This document shows positions 33,698-41,792 of a stretch of 64,000 bases of DNA, one piece after another. Under the pieces are notes generated by a model. The model saw only the letters and a program-made list of their open reading frames with translations, searched no databases and was not told the origin of the DNA. Within the stretch, counting starts at the first letter, position 1; every line of letters begins with the position of its first letter. This DNA is from Bog-473 sp036502025. GTDB lineage: Bacteria; Actinomycetota; Acidimicrobiia; Acidimicrobiales; RAAP-2. The DNA lies in contig DASXZJ010000141.1 in assembly GCA_036502025.1 (NCBI GenBank), forward strand, positions 1 to 64,000, read 5' to 3'. Position numbers and translations under genes: made by a program.

Positions 33698-34672
33698 GTG
33701 CGCGCCGTCATCTGCCATGAATTGGGTCCGCCCTCACTCCTGAAGGTGGAGGAGCGACCCGATCCGGTGCCTGGGCCCGGACAGGTGCTGGTCGAGGTCG
33801 AGGCGGCGGGCGTCAACTTCGTCGACGGGCTGTTCATCGCCGGCCGGTACCAGATCAAACCGGCTTTGCCCTTCACGCCGGGGAGCGAGGTGGCCGGTCG
33901 GGTCGCGGCGGCGGGCGACGGGGTGGAAGGACTCGCCCCCGGCCGGCGCGTGCTGGCCAACACCGGCCTGGGCGGGTACGCCAGCCACGTCGTCGTGCCG
34001 GCGGCTTCGGCCGTGCCCCTCCCCGACCGGCTGGACTCGCCCCGCGCCGCCACCTTCACCCAGAGTTTCAGCACCTGCCTCTACGCCCTGCGGGACCGGG
34101 CGGGCGTCGAACCCGGTCAGAGCGTGCTGGTGCTCGGCGCCGGCGGCGGCATCGGCCTGGCCGCGGTGGCCGTGGCCCGGGCGCTGGGCTGCCGGGTCAT
34201 CGGGGCCGCCTCGAGCGGGGACAAGCGTTCGGCGGCGCGGGCAGCTGGGGCGGAGTCGACCATCGACACCACCACCGAGTCCGTCAAGGACCGCGCCCGC
34301 GAGTGGGCCGGCGGCACCGGCGTCGACGTCGTGGTTGACCCGATCGGGGGACCGGCAGCCGAGCCTTCGCTGCGTGCGCTCGGCGACGGGGGGCGTTACC
34401 TGGTCATCGGCTTCGCCTCGGGCACCATCCCGACCGTGCCGCTCAACCAGGTGCTGCTCCGGAATCGCAGCGTGCTGGGCATCGACTGGGGTATCTGGGC
34501 CATGCAGCACGCGTCGGACCAGCACGCGCTCCTGGCTGACCTGCTCGGCATGGTGGCCGACGGCCGGCTTGAACCGGTCCACCCGGCCACCTATCCCCTC
34601 GAAGCAGTGGCCGACGCCCTCGACGCCCTGCTGGCCCGGCGGATCGTCGGCAAGGTGGCGCTCGTCCCCTAG
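33698..34672 (+). CDS. Quinone oxidoreductase-like MDR alcohol dehydrogenase
   Basis: A 324-residue medium-chain dehydrogenase of the NADPH:quinone reductase type. The N-terminal GroES-like domain carries GPGQVLVEVEAAGVNFVDGL and PGSEVAGRVAAAGDGVEGL. The Rossmann domain holds VLVLGAGGGIGLAAVAVARALG near residue 150. Zinc ligands are not evident, as expected for the QOR branch. The family reduces quinones or alpha,beta-unsaturated carbonyls. GTG start, with TAGCGT eight bases upstream. Cytosolic. It is divergent from the sigma operon. Confidence 0.9.
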   Translation: MRAVICHELGPPSLLKVEERPDPVPGPGQVLVEVEAAGVNFVDGLFIAGRYQIKPALPFTPGSEVAGRVAAAGDGVEGLAPGRRVLANTGLGGYASHVVVPAASAVPLPDRLDSPRAATFTQSFSTCLYALRDRAGVEPGQSVLVLGAGGGIGLAAVAVARALGCRVIGAASSGDKRSAARAAGAESTIDTTTESVKDRAREWAGGTGVDVVVDPIGGPAAEPSLRALGDGGRYLVIGFASGTIPTVPLNQVLLRNRSVLGIDWGIWAMQHASDQHALLADLLGMVADGRLEPVHPATYPLEAVADALDALLARRIVGKVALVP

Positions 34673-34689
34673 GACCGCACGGGCCGCCC

Positions 34690-35259
34690 CTAGCGGGACT
34701 TGATCTGGAGCGGGAACGAGAAGTGGCCGTCGATCAGCAACGTGTAGGAGCCGGCCTTCACCCGCTTGGTGCCATTCGGCGTCGTCTGGTTCCAGGTACC
34801 CGCCCCGTTGACCGAGGCGCCGGGTTGCAGCTGGGCGAAGCCGAGGGCCGGGCAGTTGAACGGCTGCACGCCGGGCCACACGTCGCGATGGTGCGCCCCG
34901 ACGATCTCCATGCCCATCGACCCGCACGGTCCGACACTCAGCAACGAGGAGGTCGGACCCGGAGCCGCGCCGGCGTAGGGGGCCACGTAGTTGCAGGCAC
35001 TCGTCCCCTGGTTCTTGGCCAGGAACTCCACCTTGAGCGTCTGCCCGGGGTGGAGGCTGAGTTGGTTGACGCCGACCAGGAGCGCGGTGGTGGCCGAGGG
35101 GCATTCCCAGAAGGTGCCGTGGCCGAGCTGGGCCAGCTTGACGGTCTTGGTCGCCTTGGCGGTCGGCTGGGCCGCGCCGTCGGCCGGGACGGCGCCGAGC
35201 CCGACGATGGCCACCACCGCCAGCGGGAACGCCACCCGGATGAACCACCCCGCCCTCAT
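34690..35259 (-). CDS. Secreted protein with BsuPI-like C-terminal half
   Basis: A 189-residue exported protein with a signal peptide at residues 1-29 (cleavage near ADGA). The mature part has four Cys, probably in two disulfides. The C-terminal segment NGAGTWNQTTPNGTKRVKAG followed by SYTLLI resembles the beta-sandwich of BsuPI-type proteinase inhibitor or PAPPA-like domains. It is otherwise unrecognised. It is convergent with the quinone oxidoreductase gene 17 bases away. A role at the cell surface is likely but unspecified. Confidence 0.65.
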   Translation of the reverse strand: MRAGWFIRVAFPLAVVAIVGLGAVPADGAAQPTAKATKTVKLAQLGHGTFWECPSATTALLVGVNQLSLHPGQTLKVEFLAKNQGTSACNYVAPYAGAAPGPTSSLLSVGPCGSMGMEIVGAHHRDVWPGVQPFNCPALGFAQLQPGASVNGAGTWNQTTPNGTKRVKAGSYTLLIDGHFSFPLQIKSR

Positions 35260-35305
35260 TGGTACAGCCTGCCCGACGAACGCGTGACAGGTGTGGCATT
35301 GCGGG

Positions 35306-36409
35306 TCAGCGGAACTTGGGGATGACCTGGGTGCCCATGAGCTCGATGGTCTGCATGACCGCCTGGTGGGAGATCCTGTAGGGATTGACCAGGCAGAGGA
35401 GGAGGTCGACGCCGGCCTCCTCGTACCGGCGGCAGGCCTCGAGGCACTCCTCTGGCGTCCCGAGCACGCAGGCGTTGGAGTCCATCAGGTACTCCAGGCT
35501 GAGCAGGTCGAGCATGCCCTCGTCGTCGTGCCTCTTCATGTCGGCCGCGTAGGCGTAGTTGCCCAGCTCCTGGTTCCGCTCGGCCATCATCTCGGTCAGG
35601 GTGGCGATCTGGCGGGCTCCGGTCCTGGGGTACCACTCGAAGGACTCGCGGGCGTTGGCGACGGCCTCGCTCCGGTCGGGCGCGCAGATGGCCATGGTGA
35701 AGGTGGCGGCCTGGTTGTTCACGAAGGCGCCAATGGGCTCGGTGCACGTCGCCACCGCTTCCCGGTAGATGTCGATCTTGCGCTTGACCTCGGCGGGCGG
35801 GAGCCCGACGGCGAACGAGCACAGGCCGAGGCCGAGGCGGCCCATCTGGGCGTGACCGTCGTCGGCCGTGGTGGCGCCCCAGATCGGGGGGTGGGGCTTC
35901 TGCCACGGCTTGGGTTGGACCCGGCGCTTGGGCATCTGCCAGTACTCGCCCGAGAACTCGTACTCCTCGTTGGTCCAGCACCCGACCACGTGCTCGATCG
36001 CCTCCTGCCACATCTGGCGGCTCTGGCGCGGGTCGATGCCGAAGCCCTCGAGCTCGGCCCGGGTGGCGGAGCGCCCCGTCCCGAAATCGACCCGGCCCCC
36101 CGAGAGCAGGTCGAGCACCGCCACCGATTCGGCCGTGCGCACGGGATGGTTGTAAGGCTTGGGCATCAGGCGGACGCCGTACCCGAGCCGTATCCGTTCG
36201 GTGCGGGCCGCGATGGCGCCGTAGAGCACCTCGGGGTTCGAGCAGTGCGAGTACTCCTCCAAGAAGTGGTGCTCGACCGTCCAGAAGGCGTCCCAGCCGA
36301 ACCGGTCCCCGGCCACCGCCTGCTCGAGGGTGTTGCGGTAGGCGATGAGCTCGCTGTCGGGCTCCCAGGGGCGAGGGACCGGGATCTCGTAGAACAAGGC
36401 GAACTTCAT
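35306..36409 (-). CDS. Luciferase-like (LLM) flavin-dependent monooxygenase
   Basis: A 367-residue bacterial-luciferase-family protein, longer than the F420-type members in this window. Signatures are RFGWDAFWTVEHHFLEEYSHCSNPEVLYG (about 37-65), RIRLGYGVRLMPKPYNHPVRTAESVAVLDLLSGGRVDFGTGRS (about 72-114) and KPHPPIWGATTADDGHAQMGRLGLG. The EHHF motif is typical of FMN-linked alkanal/hydrocarbon monooxygenase-like members. GAGG lies upstream of the ATG. It is divergent from an SDR gene across 88 bases. Substrate unknown. Confidence 0.87.
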   Translation of the reverse strand: MKFALFYEIPVPRPWEPDSELIAYRNTLEQAVAGDRFGWDAFWTVEHHFLEEYSHCSNPEVLYGAIAARTERIRLGYGVRLMPKPYNHPVRTAESVAVLDLLSGGRVDFGTGRSATRAELEGFGIDPRQSRQMWQEAIEHVVGCWTNEEYEFSGEYWQMPKRRVQPKPWQKPHPPIWGATTADDGHAQMGRLGLGLCSFAVGLPPAEVKRKIDIYREAVATCTEPIGAFVNNQAATFTMAICAPDRSEAVANARESFEWYPRTGARQIATLTEMMAERNQELGNYAYAADMKRHDDEGMLDLLSLEYLMDSNACVLGTPEECLEACRRYEEAGVDLLLCLVNPYRISHQAVMQTIELMGTQVIPKFR

Positions 36410-36497
36410 GGTGGGTGTCCTCTCGTTGCTGGGCCGTTCCGAAGACCCTCGACTATGAACTGTTTAGTTGGTGGCCACCGAGCTCGGGAGGTGCCCC

Positions 36498-37313
36498 ATG
36501 CGGGGACTGCAAGGACGTACCTACATCGTGACCGGAGCCGCCTCGGGCATCGGCCGGGCCACGGCCGAACGGCTGCTGGAGGAGGGGGCCCTGGTCATGG
36601 GGGCGGACATCGCCGATCCTCCGGCAGACCTGGACTCGGGCGCCCCGGCGGGACGGTGGGCCTTCGCCCGGGTGGACGTGTCCGACGAGGAGTCGGTGGT
36701 CGCCCTGGTGCGGGCGGCGGTCGCCTTCGGCGGTTCGCTGTCGGGCCTGGTCAATGCGGCCGGCGTGGCCAGTGGCGGCCCGATCCACCTGGTCCCCCGA
36801 AAAGAGTGGGACCGCACCATCGGCATCAACCTCACCGGCACCTTCCTGACGGCCAAGCACGTGGTGACCCAGATGCTCTCGCAGCCCGCGGTCGAGGGCC
36901 GGCGCGGCGCGCTGGTGACCATCGCCAGCATCGAAGGGTTGGAGGGCACCGCCGGCGGAAGCTCCTACAGCGCCTCGAAGGGCGGTGTGGTCCTGCTGAC
37001 CAAGAACATGGCCATCGACTACGCCGGTCGCGGCATCCGGGTCAACGCCATCTGCCCGGGCTTCATCGCCACCCCGATGACCGATGCCATCTTCGGCGGC
37101 GAGGGCATGGAGGAGTCGCTGGCCGACATCGTGCACGAGCACAAGCTGGGCCGGATGGGCCGACCCGAGGAGATCGCCGCCACGGCCGCCTTCCTCCTCT
37201 CCGACGACGCCTCGTTCATCACCGGGCACGCCCTGCCGGTCGACGGCGGGTACACGGCGGGGCGTGACCACGGGGTGACCGCCATGTTGGGGCTCTCGGG
37301 TCCGGAAACGTAG
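36498..37313 (+). CDS. Short-chain dehydrogenase/reductase (SDR)
   Basis: A 271-residue classical SDR. It has the cofactor loop VTGAASGIGRATAERL (about residues 10-25), DIADPP after beta-2, VNAAGVASGGP, the catalytic Ser in TIASIEG and YSASK with Tyr and Lys. It also has the PGFIATPMTDAIFGG loop and C-terminal VDGGYTAGRDHG. GGGAGGTG lies about six bases before the ATG at 36498, so the longer GTG start at 36468 is rejected. It could be coupled functionally to the divergent monooxygenase. Substrate unknown. A hairpin follows its stop. Confidence 0.9.
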   Translation: MRGLQGRTYIVTGAASGIGRATAERLLEEGALVMGADIADPPADLDSGAPAGRWAFARVDVSDEESVVALVRAAVAFGGSLSGLVNAAGVASGGPIHLVPRKEWDRTIGINLTGTFLTAKHVVTQMLSQPAVEGRRGALVTIASIEGLEGTAGGSSYSASKGGVVLLTKNMAIDYAGRGIRVNAICPGFIATPMTDAIFGGEGMEESLADIVHEHKLGRMGRPEEIAATAAFLLSDDASFITGHALPVDGGYTAGRDHGVTAMLGLSGPET

Positions 37314-37319
37314 CGGCTT

Positions 37320-37337
37320 GACCCGGTCGCCCGGGTC
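37320..37337 (+). terminator. Short hairpin after the SDR gene
   Basis: GACCCG (37320-37325) pairs with CGGGTC (37332-37337) around GTCGCC, seven bases after the SDR stop. It has no T-tract. It lies directly before the ArsR promoter and may insulate it. Confidence 0.4.
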
Positions 37338-37339
37338 GG

Positions 37340-37361
37340 TAATACTTAAGTGAATGCTTAA
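37340..37361 (+). promoter_or_regulatory. ArsR promoter/operator overlapping the start codon
   Basis: AATACT (37341-37346) is a good -10 box seven bases before the ATG at 37354. TTAAG (37346-37350) and CTTAA (37357-37361) form an inverted repeat centred on the start codon, within a locally AT-rich stretch. This suggests autoregulation of a leaderless arsR-like transcript. Confidence 0.5.
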
Positions 37362-37737
37362 CCAATCGGCCACGCTCGATCCCCTCTTCCGGGCCCTGGG
37401 CGACCCCACCCGCCGCGAGATGGTCGAGCAGCTGAGCCTCGGTCCCGCCTCGGTCAGCCGGCTGGCCCAGCCGCTGGACATGAGCCTCTCCGCGGTGGTC
37501 CAGCACCTGGCGATCCTCGAGGAGAGCGGCCTGGTGCGCTCGGAGAAGGTGGGCCGGGTCCGGACCTGTCGCATCGTGCCGGCGGCGCTGCGCTCCGCCG
37601 AGGCCTGGTTCTCCGGGCAACGCGCCACCTGGGAACAGCGCCTGGACCGCCTGGGGGAGATCCTGGCCGAGGACATCGAGTCCGTGACCGGCACCGAAAC
37701 CGAAACCCATCACCCCGGACAAAGGAGAGCACCATGA
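37354..37737 (+). CDS. ArsR-family transcriptional regulator
   Basis: A 127-residue winged-helix repressor. ALGDPTRREMVEQLS (about 14-28) begins the domain, and the recognition helix is MSLSAVVQHLAILEESGLVRSEKVGRVRT. There is no CxC metal site, as in the non-metal ArsR members paired with SRPBCC proteins. The gene overlaps the next by ATGA, and the RBS (AAAGGAG) of that gene lies inside this one. This ArsR-SRPBCC pair is widespread in actinobacteria, where the regulator represses the pair. The ligand is unknown. Confidence 0.9.
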   Translation: MLNQSATLDPLFRALGDPTRREMVEQLSLGPASVSRLAQPLDMSLSAVVQHLAILEESGLVRSEKVGRVRTCRIVPAALRSAEAWFSGQRATWEQRLDRLGEILAEDIESVTGTETETHHPGQRRAP

Positions 37738-38177
37738 CCGAACGATCAGCCGAGCACGCCACCTTCACCGTCGAGCGCACCTACGACGCCCCGCCCGAGC
37801 GGGTGTTCGCCCTCTGGGCCAGCCGCGAGGCCAAGTCGCGCTGGTTCGGCATTCCCAGCGGGGGGGCCTACTCCCTCGACTTCACCGTGGGCGGCAGGGA
37901 GCACAACCGCGGCGGTCCCCCCGGTGGACCCATCTACAGCTACGACGCCGAGTACCACGAGATCCTGGCCGACCAGCGCATCGTCTACGGGTACACCATG
38001 GACGCCGACGGCCGGCGGATCTCGGTCTCGGTGACCACCGTCGAGTTCGCGCCGGCGGACGACGGATCGCACCTGACCTACACCGAGCAGGGCGTCTTCC
38101 TCGACGGGCTCGACACCCCCCAGAGCCGCGAGAAGGGGACCAACGAGCTCCTCGACGGGCTGGCGGCTGCCCTCTAA
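37734..38177 (+). CDS. SRPBCC/AHSA1-domain protein
   Basis: A 147-residue helix-grip protein. It begins FTVERTYDAPPERVFALWASREAKSRWFG, the AHSA1-type signature. It ends with VTTVEFAPADDGSHLTYTEQGVFLDG and a C-terminal helix. It has a hydrophobic pocket fold used for binding lipophilic ligands, with no catalytic motif. It is coupled to the ArsR regulator (ATGA) with a clear AAAGGAG. Its stop overlaps the stop of the convergent retropepsin-like gene by four bases. Probably a ligand-binding or detoxification partner. Confidence 0.88.
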   Translation: MTERSAEHATFTVERTYDAPPERVFALWASREAKSRWFGIPSGGAYSLDFTVGGREHNRGGPPGGPIYSYDAEYHEILADQRIVYGYTMDADGRRISVSVTTVEFAPADDGSHLTYTEQGVFLDGLDTPQSREKGTNELLDGLAAAL

Positions 38178-39238
38178 CCGAGGACCAGCCGTCCGCCGAG
38201 GTAGTCGAAGATCACCCAGCCGAACCGCTTGAGCTGATCCGAACCGAGCAGACCGCTGGTGCCACCGGCGCCGATGACACCGAACGAGGCCACACCGAGA
38301 AGCTGGGGGTGCAGGGACACTCCACGGAGCGACCACCGACCGCTGTGCACCAGGGGGACGGTGATGGTCGAGCACACGGTGGTCTGGCGCTGGGCCTGAT
38401 CGGTCGGGGCCAGGTGCCCGGCGCTCGACACGGCGCGGCCCACCACCGACTGGGAGGAGCCGGTGTCGACCACGAACGTGCGGGCCGGACTCCCCTTGAT
38501 CCGCACCGAGACGTTGAGCGCGGTCAGGCCCGGCGTGAGCACCACCGAGAGCGGCACCGTCGTCCCCGTCTCCCCCTCGGTGAGCACGGCCGACGGAGGG
38601 GGGCCGACCGGACCGTGCACCACCTTGGTTCCGGTGACGGCCGGCCGCTGCGGAGCGCCCAGCGTGAGCGTCTGCGCCACGAAGTCGAGGCGCACGGCCC
38701 CGAAGCGGCTCAGGACATCGGAGCCCAGGAGCCCCACCGGCTGACCCGGCGTGCCGAAGTCGGGCAGGGTGGCCGCGGTCAGCGTCTGCGGGGCCAGACT
38801 CAGGCCGGCCACCGACCAGGATCCGACCGAGACCGGTTGGGCACGCCCGGTGCACCCCACCCCGTCGAACTCGCTGGCCTGACCGGCGTCGGGCAGCGCC
38901 AGCCGCGTCGCCAGGCGGGCGTCGATGATCGACTCGCCGGCCCCCGAGTCGATGACGAAGGGGAACGGTCCCTGGCCGGCAATGCAGACGTTGGCCGCTT
39001 CCTCCACCTGGCCGGCCACCGTGCTCACCGTGATGGGCACGCGCTCGGCCCCACCGGCCAACGCGGTGACACCGGCACACCCCGCCGTGGTGGGCGGCAG
39101 CGCGAAGGTGACTTCGGGTTGGACGTGGACGTGGCGGTGCGGTGGGGCGGACCCAGCCGGGGTACCGCCGCCGCAGGCACCGAGGGTCAGGGCGGTGGCG
39201 GCCATCAAGAAAACAGCAGAGCCGAGAGGGCGTCGCAC
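38174..39238 (-). CDS. Two-lobed retropepsin-like aspartyl protease lipoprotein
   Basis: A 354-residue probable lipoprotein, with signal peptide and LTLGAC giving Cys22. Two successive retropepsin-like halves are visible. Lobe 1 has FVIDSGAGES with Asp97 in DSG, and GLLGSDVLSRFG near 169-180. Lobe 2 has FVVDTGSSQS with Asp258 in DTG, and GLLGSDQLKRFG near 329-340. Both ends close on hydrophobic strands (LDFVAQTLTLG, FDYLGGRLVLG). One chain thus carries both catalytic aspartates, resembling a pepsin-like arrangement built from retroviral-type units. Envelope-localised. Substrate unknown. Confidence 0.8.
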   Translation of the reverse strand: MRRPLGSAVFLMAATALTLGACGGGTPAGSAPPHRHVHVQPEVTFALPPTTAGCAGVTALAGGAERVPITVSTVAGQVEEAANVCIAGQGPFPFVIDSGAGESIIDARLATRLALPDAGQASEFDGVGCTGRAQPVSVGSWSVAGLSLAPQTLTAATLPDFGTPGQPVGLLGSDVLSRFGAVRLDFVAQTLTLGAPQRPAVTGTKVVHGPVGPPPSAVLTEGETGTTVPLSVVLTPGLTALNVSVRIKGSPARTFVVDTGSSQSVVGRAVSSAGHLAPTDQAQRQTTVCSTITVPLVHSGRWSLRGVSLHPQLLGVASFGVIGAGGTSGLLGSDQLKRFGWVIFDYLGGRLVLG

Positions 39239-39242
39239 CCGC

Positions 39243-40121
39243 TTAGCGCTGGAGGGCCAGGCGGACCGTGGCCAGCGCCATCCGCAGCCCGAGGACGGCG
39301 GCGGCGAAGGGGAGCGCCACCCGCCGCCAGCCCGATGTGGTGCGGACGGTGAAGCGCAGCGCCGAGCGGTGGTGGGCCAGCATCATCTGGTAGGGGTGCC
39401 GCGCCGTGCTCACGCCCTGGATGTGGGTGACGCCGGCCGCGCCGGCGAAGCCGACCCCCCACCCGGCGTGGTGCGCCCGCCAGCAGAGGTCCATGTCCTC
39501 GGCGTACATGAAGTACGCCTCGTCGAAGCCACCCAGCTCCTCGAGGGCGTCCCGCCGGGCCAGGAAGCACGAGCCCGAGATCCAGCCGGCCTCGACCACG
39601 CCGGCACCCTCGGGCGTGCCCGGGTTGTAGCGCCGGGTGAAGCGGTTCTCGGGACGGAAGAGGGCCAGGAGGGCGTGACCGGCCGCATCGACGAAGGAGG
39701 GAAAGCGGCGCACGGACGGGTAGACGTCGCCCTCCTCGGTGAAGATGCGCGGTCCCACCAGGGCCCAGGCGCGGCGCTCCTCGAGCGCGGCGCGCAGGGC
39801 GGCGAGCGCGCCGGGATGGACCCGGAGGTCGGAGTTCGAGACCAGCACATAGTCCGGGGCGGGTGAGCGGCCCGCCAGCACGGCCAGACCCCGGTTGACC
39901 CCGGCGCCGAACCCGACGTTGCGCTCCGGGCGCACCAGCACGACGCCGGGGGTCGGGTCAGTGCTTCTCAGTGCGGCCAGGCCGGCGGCGGCGCTGCCCG
40001 GCGCTCCGTTCTCGACCACCACCACGGTCGAGGCCCCGTCACTCAGCAGGGAGCGCACACATTCCCCCAACAGCGATCCGGTGTCGTGGTCCACCACGAC
40101 GGCGGCGAGAAGATCGGGCAC
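39243..40121 (-). CDS. GT2 glycosyltransferase (rhamnosyltransferase-like)
   Basis: A 292-residue inverting glycosyltransferase family 2 enzyme. RPERNVGFGAGVNRGLAVL is the nucleotide-sugar region, SNSDLRVHPGAL the DxD-like metal site, and SGSCFLARRDALEELGGFDEAYFMYAEDMDLCWRAH the WbbL-type acceptor and base region. A short hydrophobic C-terminus (VALPFAAAVLGLRMALATVRLAL) suggests membrane association. I start at the GTG at 40121, just after the stop of the upstream gene. It is the last gene of the sugar operon and probably transfers rhamnose or xylose made by it. Confidence 0.85.
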   Translation of the reverse strand: MPDLLAAVVVDHDTGSLLGECVRSLLSDGASTVVVVENGAPGSAAAGLAALRSTDPTPGVVLVRPERNVGFGAGVNRGLAVLAGRSPAPDYVLVSNSDLRVHPGALAALRAALEERRAWALVGPRIFTEEGDVYPSVRRFPSFVDAAGHALLALFRPENRFTRRYNPGTPEGAGVVEAGWISGSCFLARRDALEELGGFDEAYFMYAEDMDLCWRAHHAGWGVGFAGAAGVTHIQGVSTARHPYQMMLAHHRSALRFTVRTTSGWRRVALPFAAAVLGLRMALATVRLALQR

Positions 40122-40128
40122 TCCGGGC

Positions 40129-40848
40129 TCAGTACTCCTTGGTGAATCGGAAGCGGACCAGCGCGGACAGGGCACTGATGCCATCTCGCCAGGTGATCTT
40201 CTTGCCCTCGTCGGGCTCGCGACCGGCATAGGAGATGGGCACCTCGTAGATGCGGTGACCGCGCCGCAGCACCTTGGCCGTGACCTCGGGCTCGAAATCG
40301 AAGCGGTCGGACACGATGGTCATGCCCTCGATGGCCTGGGCGTCGAAGAGCTTGTAGCAGGTCTCCATGTCCGACAGGGTGGAGCTGTAGAGGAGGTTGG
40401 TCACCAGGCTCAGCAAGCGGTTGCCGAACCAGTGCGACGGCATCATGTTCTTGCGCTCGCCGGTGAACCGGCTGCCGTAGACGACGCGCGCCTTGCCCTT
40501 GAGGATGGGATCGAGCAGGCGGGGCCAGTCGTCGGGGTCGTACTCGAGGTCGGCGTCCTGGATCAGGATCAGGTCACCGGTGGCGGCGGCCAGGGCGGTG
40601 CGGATGGCGGCGCCCTTGCCCCGGTTGTGCTCGTGGCGCACGACGCGGACGGTCGAGTCCTCCAGGGCCTTGAGGACCTTGTCGGATCCGTCGCTGGAAG
40701 CGTCGTCGACCGCGATGATCTGGAGCAGCACCGGTAGCTCGACGGCGCGCATGCGCCGGATGATCTCAGCCACCGTGGCCCGCTCGTTGAAGACCGGCAT
40801 GATCACCGTGAGCGTCCGGTACGTCTTGCGCTCGGGGTACTCGATCAT
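40129..40848 (-). CDS. GT2 glycosyltransferase (DPM1-like)
   Basis: A 239-residue GT-A glycosyltransferase resembling polyprenyl-phosphate sugar synthases. TVIMPVFNERATVAEIIRRM (about 13-32), IIAVDDASSDGS and LILIQDADLEYDPDDW (metal-binding DAD) are present, followed by SRFTGERKNMMPSHWFGNR. It has no C-terminal membrane helices. The ATG at 40848 overlaps the stop of the epimerase gene (TGATG), so the longer frame upstream is rejected. It probably loads a sugar on a polyprenyl carrier. Confidence 0.87.
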   Translation of the reverse strand: MIEYPERKTYRTLTVIMPVFNERATVAEIIRRMRAVELPVLLQIIAVDDASSDGSDKVLKALEDSTVRVVRHEHNRGKGAAIRTALAAATGDLILIQDADLEYDPDDWPRLLDPILKGKARVVYGSRFTGERKNMMPSHWFGNRLLSLVTNLLYSSTLSDMETCYKLFDAQAIEGMTIVSDRFDFEPEVTAKVLRRGHRIYEVPISYAGREPDEGKKITWRDGISALSALVRFRFTKEY

Positions 40849-41792
40849 CAGGTCGCCGCCTTCTGGTCCAGGTAGTCGATCGTGCGGGCGATGCCGTCGC
40901 GCAGCCCGACCGAAGGTGACCACCCCAGTTGGCGCCGGGCCAGGGTGATGTCGGGACAGCGGCGGGTGGGATCGTCGACGGGGAGCGGCCGGTGCACAAC
41001 GGTGGACGTCGAGCCCGCCACCTCGCGCACCAGGTCGGCCAGCTCGAGCATGGTGCGCTCGTCGGGGTTGCCGATGTTCACCGGACCGGTGAGCGTCGAG
41101 TCCAGCAGCGCCACCAGGCCGGCGATCTCGTCGTCGACGTAGCAGAAGCTGCGCGTCTGCGAGCCGTCGCCGTAGATGGTGAGGGGCTCGCCGCGCCGGG
41201 CCTGGTCGATGAAGTTGGACACCACCCGGCCGTCACCCGGAGAGAGACGGGGACCGTAGGTGTTGAAGATGCGGGCGATCCCGACGTTGACGCCGTGGTG
41301 GCGGTGCATGGCCATGGTGAGGCTCTCGGAGAACCGCTTGGCCTCGTCGTAGACGCTCCGCGGGCCGGTCGGATCGACGTTGCCGCGGTAGGACTCGGGC
41401 TGGGGGTGCACCTCGGGGTCGCCGTACACCTCGCTCGTGCTGGCCATGAGGAAGCGGGCCTCCTGGGCCCGGGCCAGCTCCAGCAGGCGGCGGGTGCCCT
41501 CGCTGCCGACGGCCAGCGTGTCGAGCGGACGGGCCAGGTAGGCCGGGGGCGACGCCGGGCTGGCCAGGTTGCAGACGGCGTCGACCTTGTCGTCGGTCTC
41601 GAGCTCCACCTTCTCGCTCACGTCGGTGACCAGCAGGGTGAACCGCTCGTCCCCCATGAGGTGGGCCACGTTGTCCCGGCTCCCGGTCGAGAGGTCATCC
41701 AGGCAGATCACGGTGTCACCACGGGCGATCAGGTGGTCGCAGAGGTGCGAGCCCAGGAAGCCGGCGCCCCCGGCCACCACGACGCGGCTCAC
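40848..41792 (-). CDS. UDP-glucuronate decarboxylase (UDP-xylose synthase)
   Basis: A 314-residue extended SDR. VAGGAGFLGSHLCDHLI is the NAD site. NLASPASPPAYLARPLDTL and YRGNVDPTGPRSVYDEAKRFSESL (catalytic YxxxK) are the diagnostic UXS-type segments, and IARIFNTYGPRLSPGDGRVVSNF follows. It converts UDP-glucuronate, made by the upstream Ugd, to UDP-xylose. It overlaps Ugd by ATGA and the next glycosyltransferase by TGATG. Length is normal for a soluble bacterial UXS. Confidence 0.88.
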   Translation of the reverse strand: MSRVVVAGGAGFLGSHLCDHLIARGDTVICLDDLSTGSRDNVAHLMGDERFTLLVTDVSEKVELETDDKVDAVCNLASPASPPAYLARPLDTLAVGSEGTRRLLELARAQEARFLMASTSEVYGDPEVHPQPESYRGNVDPTGPRSVYDEAKRFSESLTMAMHRHHGVNVGIARIFNTYGPRLSPGDGRVVSNFIDQARRGEPLTIYGDGSQTRSFCYVDDEIAGLVALLDSTLTGPVNIGNPDERTMLELADLVREVAGSTSTVVHRPLPVDDPTRRCPDITLARRQLGWSPSVGLRDGIARTIDYLDQKAAT

